Source of the DNA: Nocardia sp. XZ_19_385
Lineage (GTDB): Bacteria > Actinomycetota > Actinomycetes > Mycobacteriales > Mycobacteriaceae
Length of the DNA stretch: 64,000 bases
Assembly (NCBI RefSeq): GCF_015355755.1
Contig: NZ_JACVEE010000001.1
Coordinates: 1,736,001 to 1,800,000 of the forward strand
Direction: 5' to 3'
The notes under the pieces were generated by a model. The model was not told where the DNA came from, ran no database searches, and saw only the letters and a list, made by a program, of their open reading frames with translations. The position numbers and the translations under genes were made by a program. This document shows, piece by piece, positions 38,184 to 46,956 of the stretch; within the stretch, counting starts at the first letter, position 1, and the number at the start of each line of letters is the position of its first letter.

Positions 38184-39782
38184 TCAGGCCAGGTCGACCA
38201 GCACGACCTTCGCCGCGCCGACTGACTCGGCGATCGCGGACAGCACGTCAGCGGCCACATCCTGGTTGACGCGCAGGACAACCGTCGCGCCTTCCTGGTC
38301 CACGTCCTGGCTCAGCTGCGCGGCCAGGATGTCGACACCGGCTTCGCCGAGCTTGGTGCCGATCTTGCCCAGCGCGCCCGGCTTGTCCTCGTAGTTGAGG
38401 ACGGCCAGGTTCAGGCCCTCGGCGCGCATGTCGTAGTTGCGGCCGTTGATGTTGACGATCTTCTGCACCTGCTGCGGCTCGGTCAGGGTGCCGGCCACGT
38501 TCAGGGTGCGGCCGTCGCCGAACACGGCGCGCAGGTCGACCAGGCTGCGGTGGGTCGGGCTCTCGGTGTGCGTGGTGACCGAGGCCTCGAGGCCGCGATC
38601 CTTGGCCAGCGAGGGCGCGTTGACGAAGGTGACCGCATCTTCGATGAGGGCGGAGAAGACACCGCGCAGCGCCGAAAGCTCCAGCACCGCAACGTCGTTG
38701 GCGGCGAGCTCGCCGCGCACCTGAACCTCCAGGCTGACCGGCAGCTCGTCGGCGATGGCGCCGAGCAGCGCGCCCTGCTTGCGCACGATCTCCAGCCACG
38801 GCGCGACATCGTCGGTGACCGAACCGCCGGTGACGTTGACCGCGCCCGGCACGAACTCACCGGCGAGGGCGAGCTGCACGGACTTGGCGACATCGGTGCC
38901 CGCGCGGTCCTGCGCCTCCGAGGTGGACGCACCCAGGTGCGGGGTCACGACGACCTGCGGCAGGTTGAACAGCGGGCTGTCGGTGCACGGTTCGGTTTCG
39001 AACACGTCCAGACCGGCGGCGCGCACATGGCCCGAGGTGATGGCGTCGGCGAGCGCCTGCTCGTCGATCAGCCCGCCGCGGGCGGCGTTGACGATGATGA
39101 CGCCCTTCTTGGTCTTGGCGATCGTCTCGGCATTGATCATGCCCTTGGTCTCGGGCGTCTTCGGCAGGTGGATGGAGATGAAGTCGGCGCGCTCGAGCAC
39201 CTCGTCCAGGGTGACCAGCTCGATGCCGAGCTGCGCGGCGCGAGCCGGGGAGGTGTAGGGGTCGTACGCGATGAGCTTGGTCTCGAAGGCGGCCAGGCGC
39301 TGGGCGAAGAGCTGGCCGATGCGGCCCAGGCCGATGACGCCGACGGTCTTGCCGAAGATCTCGACACCGTTGAACTTGCTGCGCTGCCAGGTGTGCTCAC
39401 GCAGGGTGGCGTCGGCGGCGGGAATCTGGCGAGCGGCGGCGAGCAGCAGCGTGACGGCGTGCTCGGCGGCGGTGTGGATGTTGGAGGTCGGGGCGTTGAC
39501 GACCATGACGCCGCGCTCGGTGGCCGCGGGCACGTCGACATTGTCGAGGCCGACGCCGGCGCGGGCGACGATCTTCAGGTTCTTACCGGCTTCGAGCACC
39601 TCGGCGTCGACGGTGGTCGCGGAGCGCACGAGTAGTGCGTCGGCATCCGGGACCGCGGCGAGTAGCGCCGGGCGGTCGGGACCGTCGACCCAACGAACCT
39701 CGACTCCATCACCGAGCGCGTCGACGGTCGACTGGGCGAGCTTGTCGGCGATCAGGACAACGGGACGGCCTGCTTGGCTCAC
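38184..39782 (-). CDS. serA: D-3-phosphoglycerate dehydrogenase
   Basis: First enzyme of phosphorylated serine synthesis, 532 residues, the long actinobacterial type with catalytic, ASB (intervening) and C-terminal ACT domains. The NAD motif is VIGLGRIGQLFAQRL, the catalytic His lies in TPHLGASTSEAQ, and the ACT domain starts about NYEDKPGALGKIG. Serine feedback through the ACT domain is expected for the family. It precedes leuB in the conserved order. Confidence 0.97.
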   Translation of the reverse strand: MSQAGRPVVLIADKLAQSTVDALGDGVEVRWVDGPDRPALLAAVPDADALLVRSATTVDAEVLEAGKNLKIVARAGVGLDNVDVPAATERGVMVVNAPTSNIHTAAEHAVTLLLAAARQIPAADATLREHTWQRSKFNGVEIFGKTVGVIGLGRIGQLFAQRLAAFETKLIAYDPYTSPARAAQLGIELVTLDEVLERADFISIHLPKTPETKGMINAETIAKTKKGVIIVNAARGGLIDEQALADAITSGHVRAAGLDVFETEPCTDSPLFNLPQVVVTPHLGASTSEAQDRAGTDVAKSVQLALAGEFVPGAVNVTGGSVTDDVAPWLEIVRKQGALLGAIADELPVSLEVQVRGELAANDVAVLELSALRGVFSALIEDAVTFVNAPSLAKDRGLEASVTTHTESPTHRSLVDLRAVFGDGRTLNVAGTLTEPQQVQKIVNINGRNYDMRAEGLNLAVLNYEDKPGALGKIGTKLGEAGVDILAAQLSQDVDQEGATVVLRVNQDVAADVLSAIAESVGAAKVVLVDLA

Positions 39783-39914
39783 GATGGAGTACTCCTGGGG
39801 AATGGGGTCGGCATTTACCGCCGCCCAGCTTAGTGGGATCGATTTTGGGTCCCCTTACCCCCCGGTAGGCACCCGCCGTCAGTGTGGCACCGCGCGGACG
39901 GGCCCGGACACGGC

Positions 39915-39948
39915 GGAAGGCCCCGCGCCAGCCGGCGTGAGGCCTTCC
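39915..39948 (-). terminator. Terminator after the 38-residue peptide gene
   Basis: GGAAGGCC/GGCCTTCC arms with further inner pairing (CGCC/GGCG) lie 61 bases beyond the small gene's stop on the minus strand. It would separate that gene from serA. Confidence 0.55.
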
Positions 39949-40008
39949 CACATTTCGCGCCGATCGGGCGGCGCGGGTTCGATCGAATTATTCGATCGGA
40001 TATTCGAC

Positions 40009-40125
40009 TCAGCCGCCGAAGGAGCCGGTCCACAGGGTCTTGAAGATGCCGGAAAGGGCAGCACCAAAGGTGTTGAACAGGCCGTCGAGAGCAGCGGAAC
40101 CGGTGTCGATGATAACGGGGATCAT
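40009..40125 (-). CDS. 38-residue amphipathic peptide, porin-like candidate
   Basis: A short reading frame encodes MIPVIIDTGSAALDGLFNTF followed by 18 more residues ending WTGSFGG. The ATG at 40125 has a good GAAGAGGT box six bases upstream. There is no signal peptide and no cysteine. Residues 8-34 can form one amphipathic helix with alternating small and large hydrophobic residues, as in corynebacterial PorA/PorH channel peptides (45-57 residues, no signal sequence), and as in small amphipathic toxins. It stands alone between two long spacers with its own terminator. No family is recognised for certain. Confidence 0.55.
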   Translation of the reverse strand: MIPVIIDTGSAALDGLFNTFGAALSGIFKTLWTGSFGG

Positions 40126-40740
40126 TTGAATACCTCTTCGGTCGGAATGTTTCCAGCGAACTGGCTTGCACATGGCACATCGGGGTCCGGATGAATGCGG
40201 TTACGGAATTCCAAGGATTAGTGACGTAGGACACAATCGAACCAAAGAAGTGACCTGGCACACGGCACGCCAGGTTGGATGACCCTAGAATCAGGGGCTT
40301 TACCTGGGGAAATGGGACGCCTACGGGCTGGACAGATGACCAGCTCGCGAGCCCTTTGCGATCCCCTGTGAGAACTCTGGCAGCCGTCTAAGAATTGCAG
40401 GTAGACGATTTGAAAGTCGAATCCCTAGCGCCGTTACCGACGGTCCAGAGCGCTCTAGCGCGCTATTGGATAATTCGTAGTGATGCACCCGTGATACTCA
40501 CGTTATGCGTCGATGACGCGACCGCCGGAACCCGGACCTGATGGCAATCCACGTCCGCATCCAATGACCGGAACATTCAGACGAACCGGCGCAATCGGAC
40601 ATGCGAACCCGTACGCATAACTGACATATCGGACACCCGACGCGCCTTCTGTTGATCACCGCGCCACGTCAGGCGAGCGCCGAAAGATGTGGCCGATCGA
40701 ACACTGCGCCTGCGGCCCCGGGGCTACCCGCAAGCGGTGC
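40126..40740. other. Long intergenic region, no gene recognised
   Basis: This is 615 bases of visibly lower GC than the surroundings. On the minus strand it must hold the promoter of the 38-residue peptide gene and the end of the first cold-shock gene. Short stems occur (for example CCTGGCACACGGCACGCCAGG near 40254-40274). No reading frame with a credible start and family was found. It may host a regulatory RNA. Confidence 0.4.
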
Positions 40741-40947
40741 TCAGTCGATAACGCGGACGCCGACGGCTTCCGGACCGGCCTTGGCAGGCCGGATCTCGAA
40801 CTCGACGCGCTGCCCCTCGGTGAGGTTTCGGAAGCCGGAACCGTCGAGTTCCAGATAGTCGACGAAGACGTCGGGACCGCCGCCGTCTTCGGCGATGAAC
40901 CCGAAACCCTTCTTCGTGTCGAACCACTTCACCGTGCCCTGCGCCAC
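40741..40947 (-). CDS. Cold-shock protein, divergent copy
   Basis: A 68-residue OB-fold RNA/DNA-binding protein ([20 protein letters not shown]). RNP1 (KGFGFI) is intact, but RNP2 reads VFVDY in place of the usual VFVH(Y/F), losing the nucleic-acid-stacking His. The GTG at 40947 is the start. It lies downstream of a second cold-shock gene, with a strong terminator between the two, so it has its own promoter or depends on readthrough. Confidence 0.9.
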   Translation of the reverse strand: MAQGTVKWFDTKKGFGFIAEDGGGPDVFVDYLELDGSGFRNLTEGQRVEFEIRPAKAGPEAVGVRVID

Positions 40948-40986
40948 CAGACCATCCTAGAACGGGCCGGAGCTGCCCCCGAACGC

Positions 40987-41026
40987 GATACAGCCCCCGC
41001 ACCGTGCACGGTGCGGGGGCTGTATC
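40987..41026. terminator. Perfect long hairpin between the two cold-shock genes
   Basis: A 19-base-pair perfect stem (GATACAGCCCCCGCACCGT and its complement, GC loop) lies 18 bases beyond the upstream cold-shock gene. It is a strong terminator-like stem, though the trailing T tract is poor, and it could also act as a 5' structure for the downstream gene. Confidence 0.75.
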
Positions 41027-41044
41027 GAAGCTTAGATCGCGAGA

Positions 41045-41248
41045 TCAGAGAACGCGGACGTCCTGCGCCTGCGGGCCCTTCTGGCCCTGGCCGATCTCGA
41101 ACTCCACGCGCTGACCCTCGTCGAGGGACCGGAAACCCGCGCCGCTAACGGCCGAGTAATGAACGAAGACGTCGGGGCCGCCGCCGTCTTGTGCGATGAA
41201 GCCGAAGCCCTTCTCGCTGTTGAACCACTTAACTACACCCTGAGCCAT
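41045..41248 (-). CDS. Cold-shock protein CspA-type
   Basis: A 67-residue cold-shock domain protein ([20 protein letters not shown]) with canonical RNP1 KGFGFI and RNP2 VFVHY. It acts as an RNA chaperone. The start at 41248 is the ATG; the upstream AAGAAGGTATGAA contains a plausible ribosome-binding site. The upstream spacer 41249-41481 separates it from iolD and holds its promoter. Confidence 0.95.
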   Translation of the reverse strand: MAQGVVKWFNSEKGFGFIAQDGGGPDVFVHYSAVSGAGFRSLDEGQRVEFEIGQGQKGPQAQDVRVL

Positions 41249-41481
41249 TTCATACCTTCTTGTTGACGAGCCAGATTCTGGCAAACGGAATGCCCTGGTC
41301 TCGATCATCAACGATGCCATGATCCGACGAATTCGGCCACAGAAAGTTGCCCTCGATGTGAGGCAAACGACGCCGCCCACGGGGTGTGGCGGGCGACTCG
41401 CACCGGGCATTTCCCCCGCTCAGCGGCCATTTCCATCCGGAAATACTGCGTGGGGAAGCCATTGGCGCAGCTGTGAAAATT

Positions 41482-43332
41482 TCACCCTCGCGGGTCGAGG
41501 TAGCGGAGCTGCGCACGCTTGCCGGGCTCATACTCGGCGCGACCGGAAAGGTGTTGCGGCACACCGACTTCCCACCAGGCGCCGGATTCGGTCCAGGTTG
41601 CGGGCTGGGTGCCGACCACCACGACGGCAGGCCGGGAGTGCTCGCGCGCCGCGGCCCGGGCCTGCGCATAGGCAGTCCGGAATTCGTCCAGGTCAGTGGC
41701 GGTATAGACCTCGCAACCGAGAGCTCGGGCGTGCGCGGCGAAATGCACGCGCGGTGGTTGCGGCAGGGTCGTGCGGCAATCGGCATAGAAATTATTGAAC
41801 GAAACTCCGCCCTGCCCCTCTTGCAGGCGGGCGATGACCGCATAGCCGTCGTTATCACACACAACGGCGACGAACGGGTGGCCCGCGAACGCGGCGGAGA
41901 AGAGCTCGGAATTGGCCATCAGATAGGAGCCGTCGCCGAGCAGGGTGGTCACCAGGCCGGGGGTGTGCGCCATCGCCGCGCCCCACGCGCCGGCCAGTTC
42001 ATAACCCATGCAGGAGAAGCCGTACTCGACGTCCATGGCCGGGGTCCCGCCGTGAGCGCGCCAGCCGCCGATGAGCTCGCCGGGGAGGCCGCCGGAGGCG
42101 GTCATGACGTAGTCGGCGGGCGCGCTGAGGTCGTTGACGACACCGACGACCTGGGCGTAGCTGGGGGCGCCGGTGGTGGGGGCGCGGAGTTTGTCGATGC
42201 GGGCGTCCCAGGCGCCGCGCAGGGCGGCGGCGCGCTCGGTCCAGGATTCGGCCACGCGCCAATCTCGCTGCACATGCCCGGCGAGGTCGCCGATCGCGGC
42301 CTGGGCGTCGCCCACGATGGCCAGGGCGCCGTGTTTGATGGCGTCGAAGCGGGCCGTGTTGATGGTGACGAGGCGGACGTCGGGGGCGAAGACGGTCCAG
42401 GAGGCGGTGGTGAAATCCTGCAGGCGGGTCCCGATGGCCAGGACCAGATCCGCCTCGGCGGCAAGGGTATTCGCCGATTCCGAACCGGTGATGCCGAGCG
42501 GGCCCGCGTGCAGCGGATGATCGTGCACGACGAGGGTGCGGCCCGCGGTGGTCTCGGTGACCGGAATGCCGTGGTGCTCAGCGAACTCCAGGATCTGGGA
42601 TGCGGCGCCCGAATAGCGGACACCGCCGCCGAGGACGATCAACGGCCGCTGGGCGGCGCGGATGATAGCCGCGGCCTCGGCGAGAACGCGAATATCGGGG
42701 CGGGGGCGCGGGATTCGATGCAGCACCGGTTCGAACAGGGCGTCGGGAAAGTCGAAGATCTCGGCTTGGACATCCTGCGGAAGCGCCAGGGTGACCGGTC
42801 CCGCGTCGGCCGGGTCGGTGAGGACGCGGGCCACCTGCGGCAGGGTGGCGATGAGCTGTTCGGGACGGGTGATCCGGTCGAAGTAGCGGCTGACGGCACG
42901 GAACGCGTCGTTGACGGTGGCGGTGGCGTCGTGGAAATGCTCGACCTGTTGCAGGACGGGGTCGGGCGCGCGGCCGGTGAAGGTGTCACCTGGAAGCAGC
43001 AGCAGCGGAAGGCGATTGGCGTGCGCCACTCCGGCCGCGGTGATCATGTTCAGGGCGCCGGGGCCGATGGAGGAGGTCGCGACACCTACCTGGCGGCGCT
43101 GTGTGGCTTTGGCGTAGCCGACCGCGGCCAGTGCCATGCCTTGCTCGGTGTGCCCGCGCCAAGTGGGGATTTCGTCCCGGCGCTCCTGCAGGGCGGTGCC
43201 TAGACCGAGGACGTTGCCGTGCCCGAAGATCGCGAAAACCGCTGGGAACAAAGGGACTTCGCGACCGTCGAGCGTTTCCGAGCGCTGCGCGATCAGCCAG
43301 GAGACGAGGGCTTGTGCGGTGGTCGACTTCAT
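41482..43332 (-). CDS. iolD: 3D-(3,5/4)-trihydroxycyclohexane-1,2-dione hydrolase
   Basis: ThDP-dependent hydrolase that opens the inositol-derived ring in myo-inositol breakdown, 616 residues. The cofactor-activating Glu is in WRGHTEQGMALAAVGYAKA, and the ThDP/Mg motif runs from GDGSYLMANSELFSAAFAG to DNDGYAVI. It is the last gene of the minus-strand iol operon, 12 bases after iolB. The start at 43332 (MKSTTAQALVSWLIAQRSE) matches the family. Confidence 0.94.
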   Translation of the reverse strand: MKSTTAQALVSWLIAQRSETLDGREVPLFPAVFAIFGHGNVLGLGTALQERRDEIPTWRGHTEQGMALAAVGYAKATQRRQVGVATSSIGPGALNMITAAGVAHANRLPLLLLPGDTFTGRAPDPVLQQVEHFHDATATVNDAFRAVSRYFDRITRPEQLIATLPQVARVLTDPADAGPVTLALPQDVQAEIFDFPDALFEPVLHRIPRPRPDIRVLAEAAAIIRAAQRPLIVLGGGVRYSGAASQILEFAEHHGIPVTETTAGRTLVVHDHPLHAGPLGITGSESANTLAAEADLVLAIGTRLQDFTTASWTVFAPDVRLVTINTARFDAIKHGALAIVGDAQAAIGDLAGHVQRDWRVAESWTERAAALRGAWDARIDKLRAPTTGAPSYAQVVGVVNDLSAPADYVMTASGGLPGELIGGWRAHGGTPAMDVEYGFSCMGYELAGAWGAAMAHTPGLVTTLLGDGSYLMANSELFSAAFAGHPFVAVVCDNDGYAVIARLQEGQGGVSFNNFYADCRTTLPQPPRVHFAAHARALGCEVYTATDLDEFRTAYAQARAAAREHSRPAVVVVGTQPATWTESGAWWEVGVPQHLSGRAEYEPGKRAQLRYLDPRG

Positions 43333-43344
43333 CGGAACCGTCCT

Positions 43345-44232
43345 CTACAGGCGCCCCTTGTGATTCGTGACGGGGCAGCGGGGGTCACGGGGTTGGGTGT
43401 TCCAGGTCTCGCGGACCCAGCTGTGGGCCGGGTCGTCACAGAAGGCCATCGAACGCTGCTCTGCGGGGCCCGCGAGCACGTTGAGGTAATACATCGGGTA
43501 GCCGGGGGCGGCGACGCACGGACCGTGGTAGCCGTGCGGAATGAGGAAGACATCGCCGTCCCGGACGGCGACGTTCTCGTCGAGAGTGCTGTCGTAGGTG
43601 CGGTGCATGCCGAAACCGCTGCGGGACGGTGTGATTCCGTCCCGGTCGGCGATGCGGAAGTAGTAGATCTCCTCGTTGACGACCTCGCAGTCGGTGGCCG
43701 CATCGTGTTTGTGCGGTGGATAGGAGGACCAATTGCCGTCGGGGGTGAGCAGCTCGCAGGCGTTGAGCTTCTCGGCGTGGTCCCACACCCCGGGGACGCC
43801 GAAGTTGGTGACCTGACGGGTCGCTTGGCCCGCGCCGCGCACCTCCACCGGAACATCCTCAGCAGGACCGTATTTCGGGGCCAGGCGGCGAGAACAGCGC
43901 GCCATCGGCAACGCCACCTCCAGGCCATCACGGCTGGACAGCACGACCTCGGCATCACGGGGAATGTATGCGAAGTCGGTGACACGCGTGAAAACTGTTT
44001 CACGGCCCTGCAATTCGAAGGCCATGCCGTCTACACGCACTGTGCCGGAACCTGCCAGGGGCAGGACGAACGCCTCGAACTCCCCGGTGTGGACGGTCCT
44101 GGACTTTCCGGCAGGAACAGTCAGCACCCGTAACCCTGCGTAGCGCCACTGCGCCTTTTCCGGAGTCAGCAGAACCGGGTCGGAGCCGTCCGCAAGTGTC
44201 CCCGCGGGGAGATGCAGCTTCGTGGTGCTCAT
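43345..44232 (-). CDS. iolB: 5-deoxy-glucuronate isomerase
   Basis: IolB converts 5-deoxy-D-glucuronate to 2-deoxy-5-keto-gluconate. It is a bicupin of 295 residues whose metal site is visible in YPPHKHD and CEVVNEEIYYFRI, with HGPCVAAPGYPMYYLNVLAGP later. The ATG at 44232 overlaps the stop of the upstream aldolase-like gene in an ATGA arrangement. Confidence 0.94.
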   Translation of the reverse strand: MSTTKLHLPAGTLADGSDPVLLTPEKAQWRYAGLRVLTVPAGKSRTVHTGEFEAFVLPLAGSGTVRVDGMAFELQGRETVFTRVTDFAYIPRDAEVVLSSRDGLEVALPMARCSRRLAPKYGPAEDVPVEVRGAGQATRQVTNFGVPGVWDHAEKLNACELLTPDGNWSSYPPHKHDAATDCEVVNEEIYYFRIADRDGITPSRSGFGMHRTYDSTLDENVAVRDGDVFLIPHGYHGPCVAAPGYPMYYLNVLAGPAEQRSMAFCDDPAHSWVRETWNTQPRDPRCPVTNHKGRL

Positions 44233-45122
44233 CGAGCCTCCTCGAGCACCCGCGCCGCGGCGTCGACGGCCGCGGCCACATCGCCGTCGGGTGGGTAAAG
44301 CAGGGAACGGCCGACCACCAGACCGCGGACTACGTCGTGGGTGAGGGCACTGCCCCATGCGGTGACGTCGGCTGCCGGATCGCCCGACGGGATTCCTCCG
44401 AGCACGACAACCGGCAGTGTCGTGGCGTCGAGAACCGAATTGTCGTCGGGTGCGGGAATTTTCAGCCACGTGTAAGCGGACGTCACGCCGAGGCCGGAGG
44501 CAACGGTGATGGCGCGGGACAGCGCGGGCGCATCCTTGCTCATGACGAGAGCGCCGGATTCGTCGCGGCGGTATGGCAGCGGCTCGACCATGGCCATGAG
44601 GCCGTGGGCCGCGAGGTCGGAGACGGCCTGGGCGCAGGCGTGCAGCGTCGGTACCGTGCCGGGATCCGAATCCACCAGGCGCAGCAGCATTTTGCCGCCG
44701 TCGAGCCGGTACTTCACCAGCGAGTCCGCGTCGTAGCCGGTGAAGCGGTCATCTATTTCCCATTCCGCACCGGCCAGGCCGCCACGGTTCATGGAGCCGA
44801 TGACGACCTTGTCGTTGAGCGCGCCGAGCAGCAGGAGTTCCTCGACGACGTCCGGGGAACCGAGGACGCCGTCCACGGCCGGGTTGGATAGGGCGACGAG
44901 CAGGCGCTCGAGCAGAGTGCGACGGCCGGCCATGGCGGTGCGATCCGCCCCGACTTCCAGTGCGCCGCGGGCGGGGTGGTCGGCGGCGACGAGGAACAGG
45001 GTTCGCTTGTCCGGCATCAATGTCGGGCGGCGGACGCGGCGGGCATAGGCGCGTTCGACCGCGCCCGGATCGGTGGCACGGATGCGCAGCAGTTCACGCC
45101 AGCGCGCGTCGGTCAGGTACAT
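44229..45122 (-). CDS. Aldolase-like (beta/alpha)8 protein of iol clusters (Cgl0159 family)
   Basis: A 297-residue TIM-barrel protein resembling Cgl0159-type proteins found in actinobacterial inositol clusters. In the pathway an aldolase must split 2-deoxy-5-keto-gluconate 6-phosphate, the job of IolJ in Bacillus, and this protein is a fair candidate. Visible marks are VAADHPARGALEVG near the N terminus, a Lys in TSAYTWLKIPAP that could form a Schiff base, and VVVLGGIPSGDPAADV. The ATG at 45122 follows an AGGAGG box; a GTG sits one codon upstream. It overlaps iolB by four bases. Confidence 0.75.
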   Translation of the reverse strand: MYLTDARWRELLRIRATDPGAVERAYARRVRRPTLMPDKRTLFLVAADHPARGALEVGADRTAMAGRRTLLERLLVALSNPAVDGVLGSPDVVEELLLLGALNDKVVIGSMNRGGLAGAEWEIDDRFTGYDADSLVKYRLDGGKMLLRLVDSDPGTVPTLHACAQAVSDLAAHGLMAMVEPLPYRRDESGALVMSKDAPALSRAITVASGLGVTSAYTWLKIPAPDDNSVLDATTLPVVVLGGIPSGDPAADVTAWGSALTHDVVRGLVVGRSLLYPPDGDVAAAVDAAARVLEEAR

Positions 45123-45155
45123 CACGCCTCCTCGGATAAGCCGGAACCTGCGCTC

Positions 45156-46112
45156 TCACTGGGGTGTTCGTTCGGCGGTGCCCGCCAGTGCTTCGATCTC
45201 CTCGTGCGTCGGCATCGCGTCCGCACACGCCAGCCGGGAAGCGACCAGTGCCCCAGCGGCATTGGCGTAGACGGCGATGCGTTCCGGCTCCCAGCCCGAG
45301 AGCAGGCCGTGGATCAGGGCGCCACCGAAGCCGTCCCCCGCACCGAGCCCACAGACGACATCCACCGAACAGGGTGGCACCGTCCAGCGCCCAGCCACGG
45401 TGGCGATCAGGACTCCGTCGGCGCCACGTTTGACGACCGCAAGACTTACACCCCTTGCGAGTATTCGGTCCGCCGCCTCGTCCGGATCGGAAGTTCCCAC
45501 GGCCACTTCGGTTTCGGTGCGGTTGCCCACCACCACCGTGACGTGGTCGAGCATCCAGGCGATCTCCGGGCGAGCCAGCGCCGGGTCCGGCCAGAACATC
45601 GGGCGGTAGTCCAGGTCGAGCACGGTGTGACCGCGGCGGGCGCGGCGATGCAGGATCGCACGCTGGGTGCTGCGACTGGCCTCGGCGCTCACACCGGTGC
45701 CCGTAACCCACAGCAAGGGCACCTGCTCCACCACATCCCAAGGGACATCGCGCGATTCGAGCGTCAGGTCAGGCGCGAGGGGGGAACGATAGAACAGCAG
45801 GGGCGGGTCCTCGGGCGGATCGAGCGCGCAGAAGACCACCGGAGTTTGCAGATTCAGAGCGGTGGCGACGTAACGCGAAGTGACGCCGAATCTTTCCAGT
45901 GCCGACCGCACGTAATCGCCGAAACCATCGGGGCCGACCTTCGTGAGCACAGCGCTGCGCCGCCCGAGCCGGGCGGCGGCTACCGCGACGTTTGTTGCGG
46001 TGCCGCCCAGCGACTTTGCGAATGTCTCCACCTCGGCCAGCGGTACTCCGCTTTGCTGCGGGTAGAGGTCCACTCCGACGCGACCTACCGTCAGCACCTC
46101 GAGCTCACTCAT
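45156..46112 (-). CDS. iolC: 5-dehydro-2-deoxygluconokinase
   Basis: A PfkB-family sugar kinase of 318 residues that phosphorylates 2-deoxy-5-keto-gluconate. The first PfkB signature is in SLGGTATNVAVAAARLG, the ATP/catalytic signature is CGLGAGDGFGGALIHGL with the catalytic Asp. The ATG at 46112 begins MSELEVLTVGRVGVD. It sits between the aldolase-like gene and the ABC transporter genes on the same strand. Confidence 0.92.
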   Translation of the reverse strand: MSELEVLTVGRVGVDLYPQQSGVPLAEVETFAKSLGGTATNVAVAAARLGRRSAVLTKVGPDGFGDYVRSALERFGVTSRYVATALNLQTPVVFCALDPPEDPPLLFYRSPLAPDLTLESRDVPWDVVEQVPLLWVTGTGVSAEASRSTQRAILHRRARRGHTVLDLDYRPMFWPDPALARPEIAWMLDHVTVVVGNRTETEVAVGTSDPDEAADRILARGVSLAVVKRGADGVLIATVAGRWTVPPCSVDVVCGLGAGDGFGGALIHGLLSGWEPERIAVYANAAGALVASRLACADAMPTHEEIEALAGTAERTPQ

Positions 46113-46170
46113 GGCGCACCCTCCCCGCCGGCCGATGGGACTTGTGGGCAGCGACACCGCTGCTGCCCAC

Positions 46171-46956
46171 TCACGGGTTCACCACGCGCTGGAGCTCGTG
46201 TTCGAGCGCCTCGAGTTCCGCGCCGCCCGCCATCTGCCTGGTCAGGTCGGAGACGTCGATCTCTGACTTCGCGTAGGAGCCGAGGACCGTACCGCGTTTG
46301 AGCAGCAGGAAGTGGTCACCGACCGGGTAGGCGTGGTGCGGGTTGTGGGTGATGAGGACGACCCCGAGCCCGCGGTCGCGAGCTTGGACGACGTAGCGCA
46401 GGACCACGCCCGCCTGTTTGACGCCGAGCGCGGCGGTCGGTTCGTCGAGAATGAGGACCTTCGCCCCATAGTGCACCGCGCGGGCGATGGCGACGCACTG
46501 ACGCTGACCGCCCGAGAGGGTGCCGACCGGCTGCTCCATATCGCGGATCTCGATCCCCATGTCCGACAGGCCTTTCCGGGCGACCGCGCGCCCCTTACGG
46601 CTGTCGAGCATGCGGAAGGGCCCGGCTCCGACGGTGGGCTCGGACCCCAGGACGAAGTTGCGCCACACGCTCATCAGGGGGACCACCGCGAGGTCCTGGT
46701 ACACGGTCGCGATGCCGTGGTCCAATGCCGCACGCGGAGAAGACAACCGGGTGGCTGCGCCGTCGAGCCGCAACTCCCCGCGGTCGTGCTGGTGCACCCC
46801 CGCGAGGATTTTGATCAGCGTCGACTTGCCCGCGCCGTTGTCGCCGAGCACGCAGGTCACTTCCCCCGCCCGCACGGACATCGAAACATCTTGCAGCGCA
46901 ACCACACCGCCGTAGCTCTTGCCGATGTCGATGGTTTCGATAAGTGCCGCGTTCAC
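46171..46956 (-). CDS. ABC transporter ATP-binding protein (inositol/sugar type)
   Basis: A single-domain ATPase of 261 residues for the neighbouring permease. Walker A is GDNGAGKS, the signature is LSGGQRQ, Walker B is [12 protein letters not shown] and the H loop is ITHNPHH. Ribose-type importers often have a double-length ATPase, so this is the short FrcA-like form. The GTG at 46956 overlaps the permease stop (GTGA). It is followed by iolC after 58 bases. Confidence 0.92.
   Translation of the reverse strand: MNAALIETIDIGKSYGGVVALQDVSMSVRAGEVTCVLGDNGAGKSTLIKILAGVHQHDRGELRLDGAATRLSSPRAALDHGIATVYQDLAVVPLMSVWRNFVLGSEPTVGAGPFRMLDSRKGRAVARKGLSDMGIEIRDMEQPVGTLSGGQRQCVAIARAVHYGAKVLILDEPTAALGVKQAGVVLRYVVQARDRGLGVVLITHNPHHAYPVGDHFLLLKRGTVLGSYAKSEIDVSDLTRQMAGGAELEALEHELQRVVNP

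Noticed and set aside
39830..40261. A 143-codon minus-strand frame overlapping the 38-residue peptide gene
   Set aside because: It lacks a ribosome-binding site and reads through the terminator; the translation turns into Arg/His-rich shadow sequence. The short frame has the better start signal.
41386..43203. A 605-codon plus-strand open frame
   Set aside because: It lies wholly opposite iolD. The Gly/Arg/Asp-rich translation is typical of a shadow frame.
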